64,000 bases of DNA from NCBI RefSeq assembly GCF_005281345.1, contig NZ_SZXJ01000095.1, forward strand, positions 124,001 through 188,000, given 5' to 3'. Under the pieces are notes generated by a model. That model saw only the letters and a list, made by a program, of their open reading frames with translations. It was not told where the DNA came from and did not search any database. Positions 1 through 12,464 of this stretch are shown here, in pieces (within the stretch, counting starts at the first letter, position 1; each line of letters opens with the position of its first letter). The position numbers and the translations under genes are program-made. Source of the DNA: Citrobacter sp. wls619. Its GTDB lineage: Bacteria > Pseudomonadota > Gammaproteobacteria > Enterobacterales > Enterobacteriaceae.

Positions 1-617
1 ACCCGGCCTTTGCGCAACAGCCAGCGCGGCGATTCAGGAAGATCAAAACGGCCAATCAGGATCAAAATACAGGGGATCACCGCGCTGCCGAGCATCCAAC
101 GCCATCCGCCCTCAACATCGTACAGCCAGTAGCCGACCAGATCGGCGCAGGTGGCACCGACATACCACATCGCGGCAATAAAACCGATGGAGAACGCACG
201 TTGACGGGTATTGGAAAACTCGGTAATCATCGAGGTCGCAATCGGGTAATCAGCGCCAATGACCACCCCAATTAATACGCGCATCACTAACAATTCAACG
301 GGCGAGGTCACAAACATTGTCGCCACCGATATCACGCCAATGGCGATAATATCGATGAGGAACATTTTGCGCCGCCCGACCTTATCGGATATGTAACCAA
401 ACAGCGACGTACCAACAAATAGCCCCGCCAGCGTTCCGGCACCCAGCAGACCAATCCACTCGGCATCCAGTTTTAACGCTGGCGTGAGCTGCTCCAGCGC
501 AACGCCAATCATCACCAGCACATACCCATCCAGAAATGGCCCACCGCTTCCCCACAGCATTATCCGGCGATGAATAGAGGTAAATTTGATGTCATCAAAG
601 TTTCTGGGCTGCTGCAT
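1..617 (-). CDS. yaaU: YaaU, MFS sugar/metabolite transporter (N-terminal 205 residues)
   Basis: Inner-membrane transporter of the major facilitator superfamily; the substrate is not established. The reading frame starts at ATG 617 and runs off the left edge, so only about the first half (E. coli YaaU is about 443 residues) is present. The N-terminus (MQQPRNFDD...) and the stretch with GYISDKVGRRKMF, the MFS loop 2-3 motif, match YaaU closely. Several hydrophobic helices are visible. It lies downstream of fixX on the same strand, separated by a REP pair, as in E. coli, which suggests but does not prove a link to carnitine metabolism. Confidence 0.93.
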   Translation of the reverse strand, partial: MQQPRNFDDIKFTSIHRRIMLWGSGGPFLDGYVLVMIGVALEQLTPALKLDAEWIGLLGAGTLAGLFVGTSLFGYISDKVGRRKMFLIDIIAIGVISVATMFVTSPVELLVMRVLIGVVIGADYPIATSMITEFSNTRQRAFSIGFIAAMWYVGATCADLVGYWLYDVEGGWRWMLGSAVIPCILILIGRFDLPESPRWLLRKGR

Positions 618-653
618 AGCGACTTCCTGTTTCAACACGGGCAAAGCGTCATC

Positions 654-746
654 TGTAGGCCGGATAAAGCGTTTACGCCGCCATCCGGCATTGGCGCCAC
701 ATGATTGCCGGATGGCGATGCTACCGCATCCTATCCGGCCTACGGG
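654..746. repeat. REP pair (BIME) between yaaU and fixX
   Basis: Two inverted palindromic units: GTAGGCCGGATAAAGCG...CCGCCATCCGGCA at about 655-690 and TGCCGGATGGCGA...TATCCGGCCTACG at about 707-744. The heads GCCGGAT/ATCCGGC and the GTAGGCC tails are typical of enterobacterial REP sequences. It probably acts as a mRNA 3'-end stabiliser or gyrase-binding element after fixX. Confidence 0.9.
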
Positions 747-763
747 GCACAACCTCGTACTTA

Positions 764-1051
764 TTAGCCGTAGCGGAACTCCACGCCAAACGTCCCACGC
801 GGGTATTCCCATTTTTCCAGCGCCGTATCAAGTCCGAGAATTCGGCACGTCCCGCACTCAAGGCACCCGGCGTAATCAAAACGCACGCTGCCATCATCCT
901 GCTTTTTATACAGCCCCGCCGGACAGGCCTTAATCAGCACCTCCAGTACCTGTTTATCCGGTTGCGTTTTCAGAATGATATGTGGGCTCTCTTCATCCAC
1001 ATTGAATTTATTGACGCCCAGTTTGACGTCCACATTGACGGGAGATGTCAT
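764..1051 (-). CDS. fixX: FixX, ferredoxin-like iron-sulfur protein
   Basis: A 95-residue ferredoxin-like protein. Cys43 (ACPAG) and the CxxCxxC cluster Cys63/Cys66/Cys69 (CLECGTC) can hold an iron-sulfur cluster. It is the last gene of fixABCX and overlaps the fixC stop by 4 bases (ATGA-type junction), which indicates translational coupling. Family knowledge: with FixABC it passes electrons from an ETF-like complex towards the carnitine reductase CaiA. Length equals E. coli FixX. Confidence 0.96.
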   Translation of the reverse strand: MTSPVNVDVKLGVNKFNVDEESPHIILKTQPDKQVLEVLIKACPAGLYKKQDDGSVRFDYAGCLECGTCRILGLDTALEKWEYPRGTFGVEFRYG

Positions 1052-2334
1052 AATACGGTCACTCCTTTCAGGCCATCTTTCATCAGGTTGATGAAACCCA
1101 CTTTCTTCGCATGGCGCAGGATTTTTTTACGCATGGGCACCGGAGCGGAACCATCCACGGTGAACAGGTCGCGCGCGATACTGACCGCCATTTCAGGATA
1201 GGCGGTGAACATGCGTGGATTATCAAGAAATGCAGGCAGTTTTTGATACATACGCATGTCACGCATCGGGCCATCATCCAGGTGCTGATGGTATTCGCCG
1301 AGCGACTGCTTGCTAAAGTCGTCACGCGTCATGGCAGAAAGCACCGTCTTCGCCGCCGCCTCACCTGCCGATATCGCTAAATCCATACCGCGGATGGTGA
1401 AGCCAAGATTCATACACATCCCGGCAGCATCACCGGCGATCAGGACGCCATCGCCTACCAGCTCTGGCTGCATATTCATTCCGGCTTCCGGTACGACGTG
1501 CGCGGCGTATTCCACCAGCTTGCCGCCGGCAATCAGCGGCGCGACAGCTGGATGCTGTTTGAAATCTTCCAGCATCTGCGGGACCGATTTTTTCGCATCT
1601 TTCAGATGATGAAGACCACAGACCAGACCCAGAGAGAGCGTTGTTTCGTTCGTATACAGGAAGCCGCCTCCCATCAGGCCATCGGTTGGCGACCCGGCAA
1701 ACAGACAGGCGGCGCCTTCGTTCCCCTGCAACTGAAAGCGATCCTCAATCACCGACTTTGGCAACTCGATCAGCTCTTTCACGCCAACGGCAACATGCGA
1801 TGCCTGAACGCGCTTTGCCATACCCAGCTTTTCAGCCAGCAGAGAATTCACCCCGTCGGCGAGGATCACCACTTTCGCTTCCAGAATATCGCCGTCGGCT
1901 TCCACGCCCACGACTTTACCCTCGCGCTGCACGACGTTATCCACGCGAATACCGGTAATGAGCTGAGCGCCGGCTTCTTCGGCCTGTTCCATCAGCCAGG
2001 CGTCAAACTTACTGCGTAATACGGAATAAGAAACCTGCGACGATGCTGCATCCTCACCGTTGCAGTAATCGATGGTCATCGCCCCTTTGTCGGTCATAAA
2101 GGCGAGTTTTTCGTGGGTAATCACACGTTCAATCGGGGCTTGTTCTGCAAAACCTGGGATAATGCGCTCCAGGCTATGCGCATACATGCGCCCGCCGGTG
2201 ACATTCTTCGCGCCAGCAGAATTTCCGCGCTCGATAACCAACACTTGTGCACCTTCGCGAGCGAGCACCAGCGCCGCAACCGAACCGGCCAGGCCTGCAC
2301 CCACGATGATGGCATCAAAGATATCTTCGGACAT
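1048..2334 (-). CDS. fixC: FixC, FAD-dependent ETF:quinone-oxidoreductase-like protein
   Basis: A 428-residue flavoprotein related to ETF-ubiquinone oxidoreductase. The FAD-binding GxGxxG motif is GAGLAG at residues 12-17, and a second FAD motif (GVLIAGDAAG) lies near residue 300. I chose ATG 2334 (MSEDIFDAI) because it gives the E. coli length and is preceded by GGAG in the reverse complement; the open frame continues nine codons upstream. It is the third gene of fixABCX, thought to channel electrons to crotonobetainyl-CoA reduction under anaerobic growth with carnitine. Confidence 0.97.
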   Translation of the reverse strand: MSEDIFDAIIVGAGLAGSVAALVLAREGAQVLVIERGNSAGAKNVTGGRMYAHSLERIIPGFAEQAPIERVITHEKLAFMTDKGAMTIDYCNGEDAASSQVSYSVLRSKFDAWLMEQAEEAGAQLITGIRVDNVVQREGKVVGVEADGDILEAKVVILADGVNSLLAEKLGMAKRVQASHVAVGVKELIELPKSVIEDRFQLQGNEGAACLFAGSPTDGLMGGGFLYTNETTLSLGLVCGLHHLKDAKKSVPQMLEDFKQHPAVAPLIAGGKLVEYAAHVVPEAGMNMQPELVGDGVLIAGDAAGMCMNLGFTIRGMDLAISAGEAAAKTVLSAMTRDDFSKQSLGEYHQHLDDGPMRDMRMYQKLPAFLDNPRMFTAYPEMAVSIARDLFTVDGSAPVPMRKKILRHAKKVGFINLMKDGLKGVTVL

Positions 2335-2384
2335 AACAAACTCCTCTCTGCAGCAGGGCACTCTCGTACCCTGCCCGATATGGT

Positions 2385-3326
2385 TTAGCGCGCTAAGGCA
2401 GCCGTCAGCGCAGGCAGGATCTTCAGTGCATCACCAACGATGCCGAAATCCGCGTACTGGAAGATCGGTGCATTTTTGTCTTTGTTGATAGCGAAGATTG
2501 TTTGCGCGCCGTTGGCGCCAACCATATGTTGGATCTGCCCGGAGATCCCCACGGCCAGATACAGTTCAGGCTTCAACATCAGGTTGGAGATGCCGACGTA
2601 GCGTTCGTGCTCCATCCACTTCTCGTTTTCCGCCACCGGACGGGAACAGGCCAGCTCAGCGCCAATCGTCTGGCACAGCGCTTCGGCCAGTGAAATATTT
2701 TCTTTGCTGCCGATACCACGTCCCACGCTGACCACCAGACGGGCTTTATCGAGATCAACGCTGTTGCTCTGACGCGCCTGAGTTGCCGTACGCGTCACGG
2801 CAATGGTCGGAGCCTGCCATTGCACCGTGTGCATCTCGCCGCTGCGGGAGGCGTCTGGCTGTTGGGCGTCAAATGTCCCGCTACTGAGCGTGATCACGGC
2901 AAACGGTGACGCGATGGTTTCCGCTCCCATTGCCAGGCCACCGTAGACCATATGTTTGACCGCTGCTTTTCCGTCCTGCCATGACACTGCACTGGCATCG
3001 TTGGAAACTGCCGCTGACAAACGAAAACCCAGTTTTGCCGCTAACAGCTTGCCGCGACGCGTATTCGGCAGCAGTACCGCCCCCCCTTCGCTGTGCTGAA
3101 GAATCGTCTCAGCCATTACCCCGGCGTAATCCTCCATCATGCGATCTTCTGGCTTACCGCTGAGCAACCAGGCATGATCCGCACCCAGTTGGAATGCCAT
3201 CGCGCTATCAGCGTCACTCAGTACGAATGTGTTAACTTTTTCACCTAAAGCCTGCGCACCACTCATCAGTTCCGGCAGACGAGAAGGGGTATCGCTGAAT
3301 ACCCAGACACTGGAAAACTTGTTCAT
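2385..3326 (-). CDS. fixB: FixB, electron transfer flavoprotein alpha-like subunit
   Basis: A 313-residue ETF alpha-type protein. The C-terminal FAD domain shows the [16 protein letters not shown] stretch near residues 203-218 and [11 protein letters not shown] near residues 258-268, both typical of ETF alpha. It should dimerise with FixA, encoded 15 bases upstream, to form the ETF-like pair of the carnitine pathway. Length is that of E. coli FixB. Its regulation follows the shared fixA/caiT control region. Confidence 0.97.
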   Translation of the reverse strand: MNKFSSVWVFSDTPSRLPELMSGAQALGEKVNTFVLSDADSAMAFQLGADHAWLLSGKPEDRMMEDYAGVMAETILQHSEGGAVLLPNTRRGKLLAAKLGFRLSAAVSNDASAVSWQDGKAAVKHMVYGGLAMGAETIASPFAVITLSSGTFDAQQPDASRSGEMHTVQWQAPTIAVTRTATQARQSNSVDLDKARLVVSVGRGIGSKENISLAEALCQTIGAELACSRPVAENEKWMEHERYVGISNLMLKPELYLAVGISGQIQHMVGANGAQTIFAINKDKNAPIFQYADFGIVGDALKILPALTAALAR

Positions 3327-3341
3327 AACATCCCCTGATAA

Positions 3342-4112
3342 TTAAATGATTTTGCGAAGATTCTCGACAAACGCGGCAATCTGTTCTTCACCGTCACCTT
3401 CAATCACAACGCGTTGACGCTCGCGTTGTTTCGGTGCGGCAACCTGTTGTACGGAATACGCCTGTGCGCCAGTAAACCCAATGTCCGCTGGCGACCAGAC
3501 CTGAACCGGCTTTTTCGCCGCGCCGAGAATGGCTTTCATGGAAGGGATTTGAGGGGTGTTGATGTCAGTTGAGACCGCAATCACCGCTGGCAGCGGTATG
3601 CTCAGGGTTTCGACTTCATCTTCCAGTTCACGTTCTACCGTCAGCGTGCTGTCGGTAAGAGAGAGGATTTTACTCACACCGTTAATCGCCGGGATATTCA
3701 GCGCTTCGCCCACCAGCAGACCAACCTGCTGAGCATAAAGATCGGAAGAACCATCACCGCAGATAATCAGATCAAAGCCTGATTTTTGTGCGGCAGCGGC
3801 CAGCGCGCTCGCGGTATGTTGTGGCAGCGCCTGTTCAAACTGCTCGTCAATCACCACAATCAGTTCATCAGGACCACGGGAGAGCACATCTTTACGCCCT
3901 TTGGCGTTAGTCAGTGCTTTCCCCCCCACGCTCATAGCGACAACCTGTGCCTCTCCTTGCTGCTGTTTTAACTGACAAGCAGCTTCAATAGCATTCAGAT
4001 CATATTGGCTGATTTTGCCATCCGCTTTGCTGAAATCCAGTGAACCGTCAGCATTATTAATTGCAATATCCTGTTCATCAGGTACGCATTTGTAGCAAGT
4101 AATTATCTTCAT
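3342..4112 (-). CDS. fixA: FixA, electron transfer flavoprotein beta-like subunit
   Basis: A 256-residue ETF beta-type protein and first gene of fixABCX. It contains the family stretch [16 protein letters not shown] and an adenine-nucleotide-binding type core. I chose ATG 4112 ([13 protein letters not shown]): it gives the E. coli length and has GGAGAT just upstream on the minus strand, whereas the open frame continues another 21 codons without a better start. It is divergent from caiT across 481 bp and expected to be co-induced with it by CaiF and CRP. Confidence 0.97.
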   Translation of the reverse strand: MKIITCYKCVPDEQDIAINNADGSLDFSKADGKISQYDLNAIEAACQLKQQQGEAQVVAMSVGGKALTNAKGRKDVLSRGPDELIVVIDEQFEQALPQHTASALAAAAQKSGFDLIICGDGSSDLYAQQVGLLVGEALNIPAINGVSKILSLTDSTLTVERELEDEVETLSIPLPAVIAVSTDINTPQIPSMKAILGAAKKPVQVWSPADIGFTGAQAYSVQQVAAPKQRERQRVVIEGDGEEQIAAFVENLRKII

Positions 4113-6111
<1,999 letters not shown>

Positions 6112-6145
6112 TTCTCATTAACCCAATTGATCAAGAGGCTGAAAG

Positions 6146-7288
6146 ATGGATTTCAACTTAAATGACGAACAGGAACTGTTTGTCGCAGGTATTCGTGAAC
6201 TGATGGCCAGTGAGAACTGGGAAGCTTATTTTGCCGAGTGCGATCGCGACAGCGTCTATCCAGAGCGTTTTGTAAAAGCACTGGCGGATATGGGGATTGA
6301 TAGCCTGCTGATCCCGGAAGAACACGGTGGTCTGGAAGCCGGCTTCGTCACCGTTGCCGCCGTCTGGATGGAACTGGGTCGTCTTGGCGCACCGACTTAC
6401 GTGTTGTACCAATTGCCGGGAGGTTTTAACACTTTCCTGCGTGAAGGCACCCAGGAGCAAATTGATAAAATCATGGCGTTCCAGGGAACCGGTAAGCAGA
6501 TGTGGAACTCGGCGATCACCGAACCGGGAGCAGGATCGGATGTTGGTAGTCTGAAAACCACTTATACACGCAAAAATGGTAAGGTTTATCTTAATGGCAG
6601 TAAGTGCTTCATCACCAGTAGCGCCTATACCCCGTATATCGTGGTGATGGCGAGAGATGGTGCATCGCCGGATAAACCTGTTTATACCGAGTGGTTTGTT
6701 GATATGAGCAAAGCAGGTATCAAGGTCAACAAGCTGGAGAAACTTGGTCTGCGCATGGATAGCTGCTGTGAAATCACCTTTGATGACGTCGAACTGGATG
6801 AGAAAGACATGTTCGGTCGGGAAGGTAATGGTTTCAACCGCGTAAAAGAAGAGTTTGACCACGAACGTTTCCTCGTCGCGCTGACCAACTACGGTACGGC
6901 AATGTGCGCCTTTGAAGATGCGGCGCGCTACGCTAATCAGCGTGTACAGTTTGGCGAAACTATCGGCCGTTTCCAGCTGATTCAGGAGAAGTTCGCACAC
7001 ATGGCGATCAAACTGAACTCCATGAAAAACATGCTGCTGGAAGCCGCATGGAAAGCGGATAACGGCACCATTACCTCGGGCGACGCGGCAATGTGCAAAT
7101 ACTTCTGCGCCAATGCCGCGTTCGAAGTGGTAGATAGCGCTATGCAGGTACTGGGTGGCGTGGGTATCGCGGGCAACCATCGCATTACCCGTTTCTGGCG
7201 TGACCTGCGCGTTGACCGTGTTTCTGGTGGTTCTGACGAAATGCAGATCCTGACGTTGGGTCGTGCGGTACTCAAGCAATACCGCTAA
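6146..7288 (+). CDS. caiA: CaiA, crotonobetainyl-CoA reductase
   Basis: A 380-residue acyl-CoA dehydrogenase family flavoprotein. The FAD/substrate signature ITEPGAGSD lies near residue 130 and the C-terminal [14 protein letters not shown] is also typical. It reduces crotonobetainyl-CoA to gamma-butyrobetainyl-CoA, receiving electrons from the FixABCX proteins. ATG 6146 has AAGAGGCTGAAAG upstream and lies 34 bases after caiT. Length equals the E. coli enzyme. Confidence 0.98.
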   Translation: MDFNLNDEQELFVAGIRELMASENWEAYFAECDRDSVYPERFVKALADMGIDSLLIPEEHGGLEAGFVTVAAVWMELGRLGAPTYVLYQLPGGFNTFLREGTQEQIDKIMAFQGTGKQMWNSAITEPGAGSDVGSLKTTYTRKNGKVYLNGSKCFITSSAYTPYIVVMARDGASPDKPVYTEWFVDMSKAGIKVNKLEKLGLRMDSCCEITFDDVELDEKDMFGREGNGFNRVKEEFDHERFLVALTNYGTAMCAFEDAARYANQRVQFGETIGRFQLIQEKFAHMAIKLNSMKNMLLEAAWKADNGTITSGDAAMCKYFCANAAFEVVDSAMQVLGGVGIAGNHRITRFWRDLRVDRVSGGSDEMQILTLGRAVLKQYR

Positions 7289-7291
7289 GTG

Positions 7292-7327
7292 GGATGCCGG
7301 ATGGCGCTGTGCTTATCCGGCCTACAA
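7292..7327. repeat. Single REP unit inside the cai operon (caiA-caiB)
   Basis: ATGCCGGATGGCG...CTTATCCGGCCTAC forms one REP palindrome in the 60 bp gap between caiA and caiB. Within an operon such a hairpin can protect the upstream message from 3' exonucleases, so caiTA could be more abundant than caiBCDE; that effect is inferred. Confidence 0.85.
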
Positions 7328-7345
7328 CTAACTGCCAGGAGCTAA

Positions 7346-8566
<1,221 letters not shown>

Positions 8567-8629
8567 ACGCGACGCGCTAACCCACGGGTTCGGTTAGCGC
8601 TCACGCCTGTTTTCAGTGGATAAAGCAAT

Positions 8630-10183
8630 ATGGATATCGTTGGCGGACAAAACTTGCGTCAGATGTGGGACGACCTGGCCGGGGTGTACGGAGATAAAAC
8701 GGCACTTATTTTCGAATCCTGCGAAGGAAGCGTTCAGCAGTTTAGCTATGCCTCGCTTAATGAAGAAATTAACCGCACGGCGAACCTTTTCCATTCTTTA
8801 GGGGTCCGTAAGGGCGATAAGGTCGCATTGCATCTGGATAACTGTCCGGAGTTTATTTTTTGCTGGTTTGGACTGGCAAAAATCGGCGCCATTATGGTGC
8901 CGATTAATGCCCGCTTACTGGGCGAAGAAAGCGCCTGGATCCTGCAAAACAGTCAGGTGCGCCTGCTGGTCACCAGCGCCCAGTTTTATCCTATGTACCG
9001 CCAGATACGCCAGGAAAACGAGACACCACTGAATCACATCTGTCTGATTGGCGATCGGCTTCCGGCGGATGACGGCGTGAGCCACTTTTCCCTCCTGAAA
9101 GACCGACAGTCAGCCACGCTATGCTATACGCCCGCGTTATCTACTGACGATACGGCGGAAATTCTGTTTACCTCAGGCACCACCTCACGTCCCAAAGGGG
9201 TGGTAATTACCCACTACAACCTGCGTTTTGCAGGTTACTACTCTGCCTGGCAAATCGCCCTGCGCGATGATGACGTCTACATGACGGTGATGCCTGCGTT
9301 TCATATCGACTGCCAGTGCACGGCTGCAATGCCGGCATTTTCATCAGGGAGCACCTTCGTGCTGATTGAGAAGTACAGCGCCCGGGGCTTCTGGGACCAG
9401 GTACGTCGATATCAAGCGACGGTGACGGAATGCATCCCGATGATGATCAGAACGTTGATGGTTCAACCTGCCGCACCTACCGACAGGCAACATCATCTGC
9501 GTGAAGTGATGTTCTACCTCAACTTATCAGAGCAGGAAAAAGACGATTTTACCGAACGCTTTGGCGTCAGGCTGCTGACTTCCTACGGCATGACTGAAAC
9601 TATCGTCGGTATTATCGGCGACCGTCCCGGTGACAAACGACGCTGGCCGTCTATTGGCCGCGTGGGGTTTAGCTATGAAGCCGAAATCCGTGACGATCAC
9701 AACCGTCCCCTGCCCGCCGGAGAAATTGGCGAAATCTGTATTAAAGGCGTGCCGGGCAAAACCATCTTCAAAGAGTACTACGCTCAGCCAGAAGCAACCG
9801 CCAAAGCACTGGAGCCAGAAGGCTGGTTACATACCGGCGATTCGGGTTACCAGGATGAGGATGGCTATTTTTATTTCGTCGACAGACGCTGCAACATGAT
9901 TAAACGCGGCGGGGAAAATGTCTCCTGCGTCGAGCTGGAAAATATTATTTCTGCGCATCCGAAAATTCAGGACATTGTGGTTGTCGGTATTAAAGATTCA
10001 ATCCGTGATGAAGCCATTAAAGCGTTTATCGTCCTGAATGAAGGTGAAACATTAAGCGAAGCCGAGTTTTTCAGCTTCTGCGAACACAATATGGCGAAAT
10101 TTAAGGTTCCCTCTTTTATGGAGATCAGAACCGACCTGCCGCGAAACTGTTCAGGGAAAATAATTAAAAAAAGTCTGAAATAA
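8630..10183 (+). CDS. caiC: CaiC, carnitine/betaine-CoA ligase
   Basis: A 517-residue AMP-forming acyl-CoA synthetase. The AMP-binding signature [10 protein letters not shown] is at residues 181-190, the hinge motif [18 protein letters not shown] is near residues 419-436, and the C-terminal SGKIIKK carries the catalytic lysine. It makes carnitinyl-CoA or crotonobetainyl-CoA to prime the CoA cycle. The ribosome binding site before ATG 8630 is weak. The start fits the 517-residue E. coli annotation. Confidence 0.97.
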   Translation: MDIVGGQNLRQMWDDLAGVYGDKTALIFESCEGSVQQFSYASLNEEINRTANLFHSLGVRKGDKVALHLDNCPEFIFCWFGLAKIGAIMVPINARLLGEESAWILQNSQVRLLVTSAQFYPMYRQIRQENETPLNHICLIGDRLPADDGVSHFSLLKDRQSATLCYTPALSTDDTAEILFTSGTTSRPKGVVITHYNLRFAGYYSAWQIALRDDDVYMTVMPAFHIDCQCTAAMPAFSSGSTFVLIEKYSARGFWDQVRRYQATVTECIPMMIRTLMVQPAAPTDRQHHLREVMFYLNLSEQEKDDFTERFGVRLLTSYGMTETIVGIIGDRPGDKRRWPSIGRVGFSYEAEIRDDHNRPLPAGEIGEICIKGVPGKTIFKEYYAQPEATAKALEPEGWLHTGDSGYQDEDGYFYFVDRRCNMIKRGGENVSCVELENIISAHPKIQDIVVVGIKDSIRDEAIKAFIVLNEGETLSEAEFFSFCEHNMAKFKVPSFMEIRTDLPRNCSGKIIKKSLK

Positions 10184-10237
10184 CCTCTCTGGCAGGAATA
10201 TCTCCTGCCTGCAAACCTATTTATCTGGAGATGAACC

Positions 10238-11023
10238 ATGAGTGAATCATTACATCTGACCCGCAATGGCCCGATTCTGGAAATTACGCTGGACAGGCCC
10301 AAAGCCAATGCCATTGACGCCAAAACCAGCTTTAAAATGGGCGAAGTTTTTCTTAATTTCCGTGACGATCCTGAATTACGCGTCGCCATCATCACCGGTG
10401 GCGGCGAGAAGTTTTTTTCCGCAGGTTGGGACCTAAAAGCCGCAGCGGAAGGTGAAGCACCTGATGCCGATTTTGGCCCAGGCGGCTTCGCCGGTTTAAC
10501 CGAAATATTCGATCTCGATAAACCGGTCATCGCTGCGGTAAACGGCTATGCATTTGGGGGGGGATTCGAACTGGCGCTGGCGGCCGATTTTATCGTCTGC
10601 GCAGAGAATGCCAGCTTCGCGCTGCCGGAAGCCAAACTCGGGATCGTGCCTGACAGCGGCGGCGTACTGCGTCTGCCGAAACTGCTGCCGCCGGCTATCG
10701 TCAACGAAATGGTGATGACCGGCAGACGCATGAGCGCCGAAGAAGCGCTGCGTTGGGGGATTGTGAACCGTGTTGTTAGCCAGAGTGAATTGATGGACAG
10801 CGCCCGCGAACTGGCGCAACAACTGGTGAATAGCGCCCCGCTGGCTATCGCCGCGCTGAAAGAGATTTACCGTGCGACCAGCGAAATGCCGGTGGAAGAA
10901 GGCTACCGTTACATCCGTAGCGGCATACTGAAACATTATCCGGCGGTCCTGCACTCTGAAGATGCGCTGGAAGGACCACAGGCATTTGCGGAAAAACGCG
11001 ATCCGGTGTGGAAAGGTCGTTAA
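10238..11023 (+). CDS. caiD: CaiD, carnitinyl-CoA dehydratase (crotonobetainyl-CoA hydratase)
   Basis: A 261-residue crotonase superfamily enzyme. The oxyanion-hole segments [14 protein letters not shown] (about residues 50-63) and [14 protein letters not shown] (about residues 101-114) are present. It interconverts carnitinyl-CoA and crotonobetainyl-CoA. A good ribosome binding site (CTGGAGATG) precedes ATG 10238. Length is that of E. coli CaiD. Confidence 0.98.
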   Translation: MSESLHLTRNGPILEITLDRPKANAIDAKTSFKMGEVFLNFRDDPELRVAIITGGGEKFFSAGWDLKAAAEGEAPDADFGPGGFAGLTEIFDLDKPVIAAVNGYAFGGGFELALAADFIVCAENASFALPEAKLGIVPDSGGVLRLPKLLPPAIVNEMVMTGRRMSAEEALRWGIVNRVVSQSELMDSARELAQQLVNSAPLAIAALKEIYRATSEMPVEEGYRYIRSGILKHYPAVLHSEDALEGPQAFAEKRDPVWKGR

Positions 11024-11030
11024 TCAAGAC

Positions 11031-11104
11031 ATGCCGGATGGCGGCGTAAACGCCCTATCCGGCCTACAAACACGGTATGTCAGCCAGATAAACGCCATCC
11101 GGCA
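11031..11104. repeat. REP element between caiD and caiE
   Basis: One full unit (TGCCGGATGGCGGCG...CCTATCCGGCCTAC, 11031-11067) is followed by an incomplete second arm (GCCATCCGGCA, about 11094-11104). It fills most of the 99 bp caiD-caiE gap and could separate caiE expression from the upstream genes. Confidence 0.85.
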
Positions 11105-11122
11105 AAAAAGCGAGGAACAACC

Positions 11123-11719
11123 ATGAGCTATTACGCCTTTGAAGGACTGATTCCGGTCGTACACCCGGATGCCTATGTCCACCCCAGCGCCGTGCTGATT
11201 GGCGATGTGATTGTGGGGGCCGGTGTCTACATTGGTCCACACGCGTCACTGCGTGGTGATTATGGTCGTCTGATCCTCGAGGCAGGCTCTAATCTGCAGG
11301 ATGGCTGTATCATGCACGGCTACTGCGACACCGATACCATCGTGCATGAGAATGGACACATCGGTCATGGCGCAATTTTACATGGCTGCGTGGTCGGTCG
11401 GGATGCATTGATTGGCATGAACAGCGTCATTATGGACGGCGCAGTGATTGGCGAAGAGAGCATCGTTGCCGCCATGAGCTTTGTCAAAGCCGGATTTCAG
11501 GGGGAGGCAAGACAGATGCTGGTTGGCTCCCCGGTTCGCGTACTGCGCGAAGTCACGGACCAGGAACTACACTGGAAACGGCTGAACACCAAAGAGTATC
11601 AGGATCTTGCGATCCGCTGTCAGACTGGTTTACACGAAACGCAGCCCTTAACGCGGGTCGAAGAAAACCGGCCGCGCCTGAAAGGCACGACGGACGTGAA
11701 GCCGAAATCAGCACCGTAA
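11123..11719 (+). CDS. caiE: CaiE, hexapeptide-repeat (gamma-carbonic-anhydrase-like) protein
   Basis: A 198-residue left-handed beta-helix protein of the gamma-class carbonic anhydrase/transferase superfamily. Repeats of the type [IV]G..V.IG are visible across residues 20-130 and histidine-containing turns ([11 protein letters not shown]) resemble a metal site. It is the last cai gene. In E. coli it raises activity of other Cai enzymes, possibly by cofactor supply, but its reaction is not settled. It is two residues longer than K-12 CaiE. Confidence 0.95.
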   Translation: MSYYAFEGLIPVVHPDAYVHPSAVLIGDVIVGAGVYIGPHASLRGDYGRLILEAGSNLQDGCIMHGYCDTDTIVHENGHIGHGAILHGCVVGRDALIGMNSVIMDGAVIGEESIVAAMSFVKAGFQGEARQMLVGSPVRVLREVTDQELHWKRLNTKEYQDLAIRCQTGLHETQPLTRVEENRPRLKGTTDVKPKSAP

Positions 11720-11722
11720 TTG

Positions 11723-11756
11723 ATGCCGGATGCGCTCACGCTTATCCGGCCTACGC
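11723..11756. repeat. REP unit between convergent caiE and caiF
   Basis: TGCCGGATGCGCTCACGCTTATCCGGCCTACG is a single REP palindrome in the 76 bp space where caiE and caiF converge. It may serve as a shared 3'-end structure; I see no separate U-rich terminator. Confidence 0.85.
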
Positions 11757-11795
11757 GTCAATCACCGTTTATACCGCCATCAGGCAAACTAACAA

Positions 11796-12191
11796 TTAGC
11801 GACGCATACTCTTGGAGAGCATCATTTGCCATTTCTGCTCACGGTTGAGCTCTGTTGGAGGAACCGCTGACAGGCGCGGCGTTTTCGCCATGCTCACCTT
11901 TTTTTCCTGCAAATTGTGATTCAACCTGCTGTAAAGATGGGAATCAATACTCACAACTTTCACCAGTCGCTGGCACTGACAGCCCCGACCGGCAATCTGA
12001 TTAGGGATCATCTTAACTTCACAAACAATTTCCCCCACTTCAGACAGAATATAGGAGAGCGTATTAATCGCTTTGCAGTGTTCAATATCAAAATGGCGGG
12101 AAATTTCCTTTGCGGTGATCCAACGATCCTCAGCCATCATCCAGTCAGCAATTAACAAATAAAGCGGTCTTTCAACATATTTTTCACACAT
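11796..12191 (-). CDS. caiF: CaiF, transcriptional activator of cai and fix operons
   Basis: A 131-residue DNA-binding activator. The central part around AKEISRHFDIEHCKAINTL resembles a helix-turn-helix, and GCQCQRLVKV carries a conserved cysteine pair. Known in E. coli: induced anaerobically with carnitine and activates cai and fix together with CRP. I chose ATG 12191 (MCEKYVERPL) to match the E. coli length; an in-frame GTG two codons upstream (12197) is possible. It converges with caiE. Confidence 0.94.
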   Translation of the reverse strand: MCEKYVERPLYLLIADWMMAEDRWITAKEISRHFDIEHCKAINTLSYILSEVGEIVCEVKMIPNQIAGRGCQCQRLVKVVSIDSHLYSRLNHNLQEKKVSMAKTPRLSAVPPTELNREQKWQMMLSKSMRR

Positions 12192-12306
12192 AAGCACACC
12201 ATTTCACAAATTAAAAATCTGGCTACGGCCTGTCCAAATTAATAAAAACTAAGCCATATTAAAATTGTGGATATAAAGGATAGTATGCGACTTGAATGTT
12301 GATTAG

Positions 12307-12322
12307 TGTGAGCTATATCGTG
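12307..12322. promoter_or_regulatory. CRP-like site upstream of caiF
   Basis: TGTGA-N6-TCGTG matches four of five bases of the second CRP half-site. caiF is CRP- and FNR-dependent in E. coli, so the location is sensible. The surrounding 12192-12384 is AT-rich and carries no gene. Confidence 0.4.
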
Positions 12323-12384
12323 CTTATTACATTGAAAATGTGGTTATGAAAGTGCATTTGGCCAGGAATGACCTTACACGAATT

Positions 12385-12414
12385 TAAAAAAGGGTTTCTT
12401 TACAGAAACCCTTT
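12385..12414 (-). terminator. Rho-independent terminator of carAB
   Basis: A perfect 11 bp stem AAAGGGTTTCT / AGAAACCCTTT (12389-12399 and 12404-12414) with a 4-base loop. On the minus strand it is followed by a T run, 50 bases after the carB stop. Confidence 0.9.
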
Positions 12415-12464
12415 CAAAATTATATTTCAGGTCCGGTTAACGCAATTATCACCGAACCTATTTT

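Noticed and set aside
6158..7279. 373-codon open frame opposite caiA
   Set aside because: It fully overlaps a certain gene, has no ribosome binding site or recognisable motif, and its start lies within caiA coding sequence.
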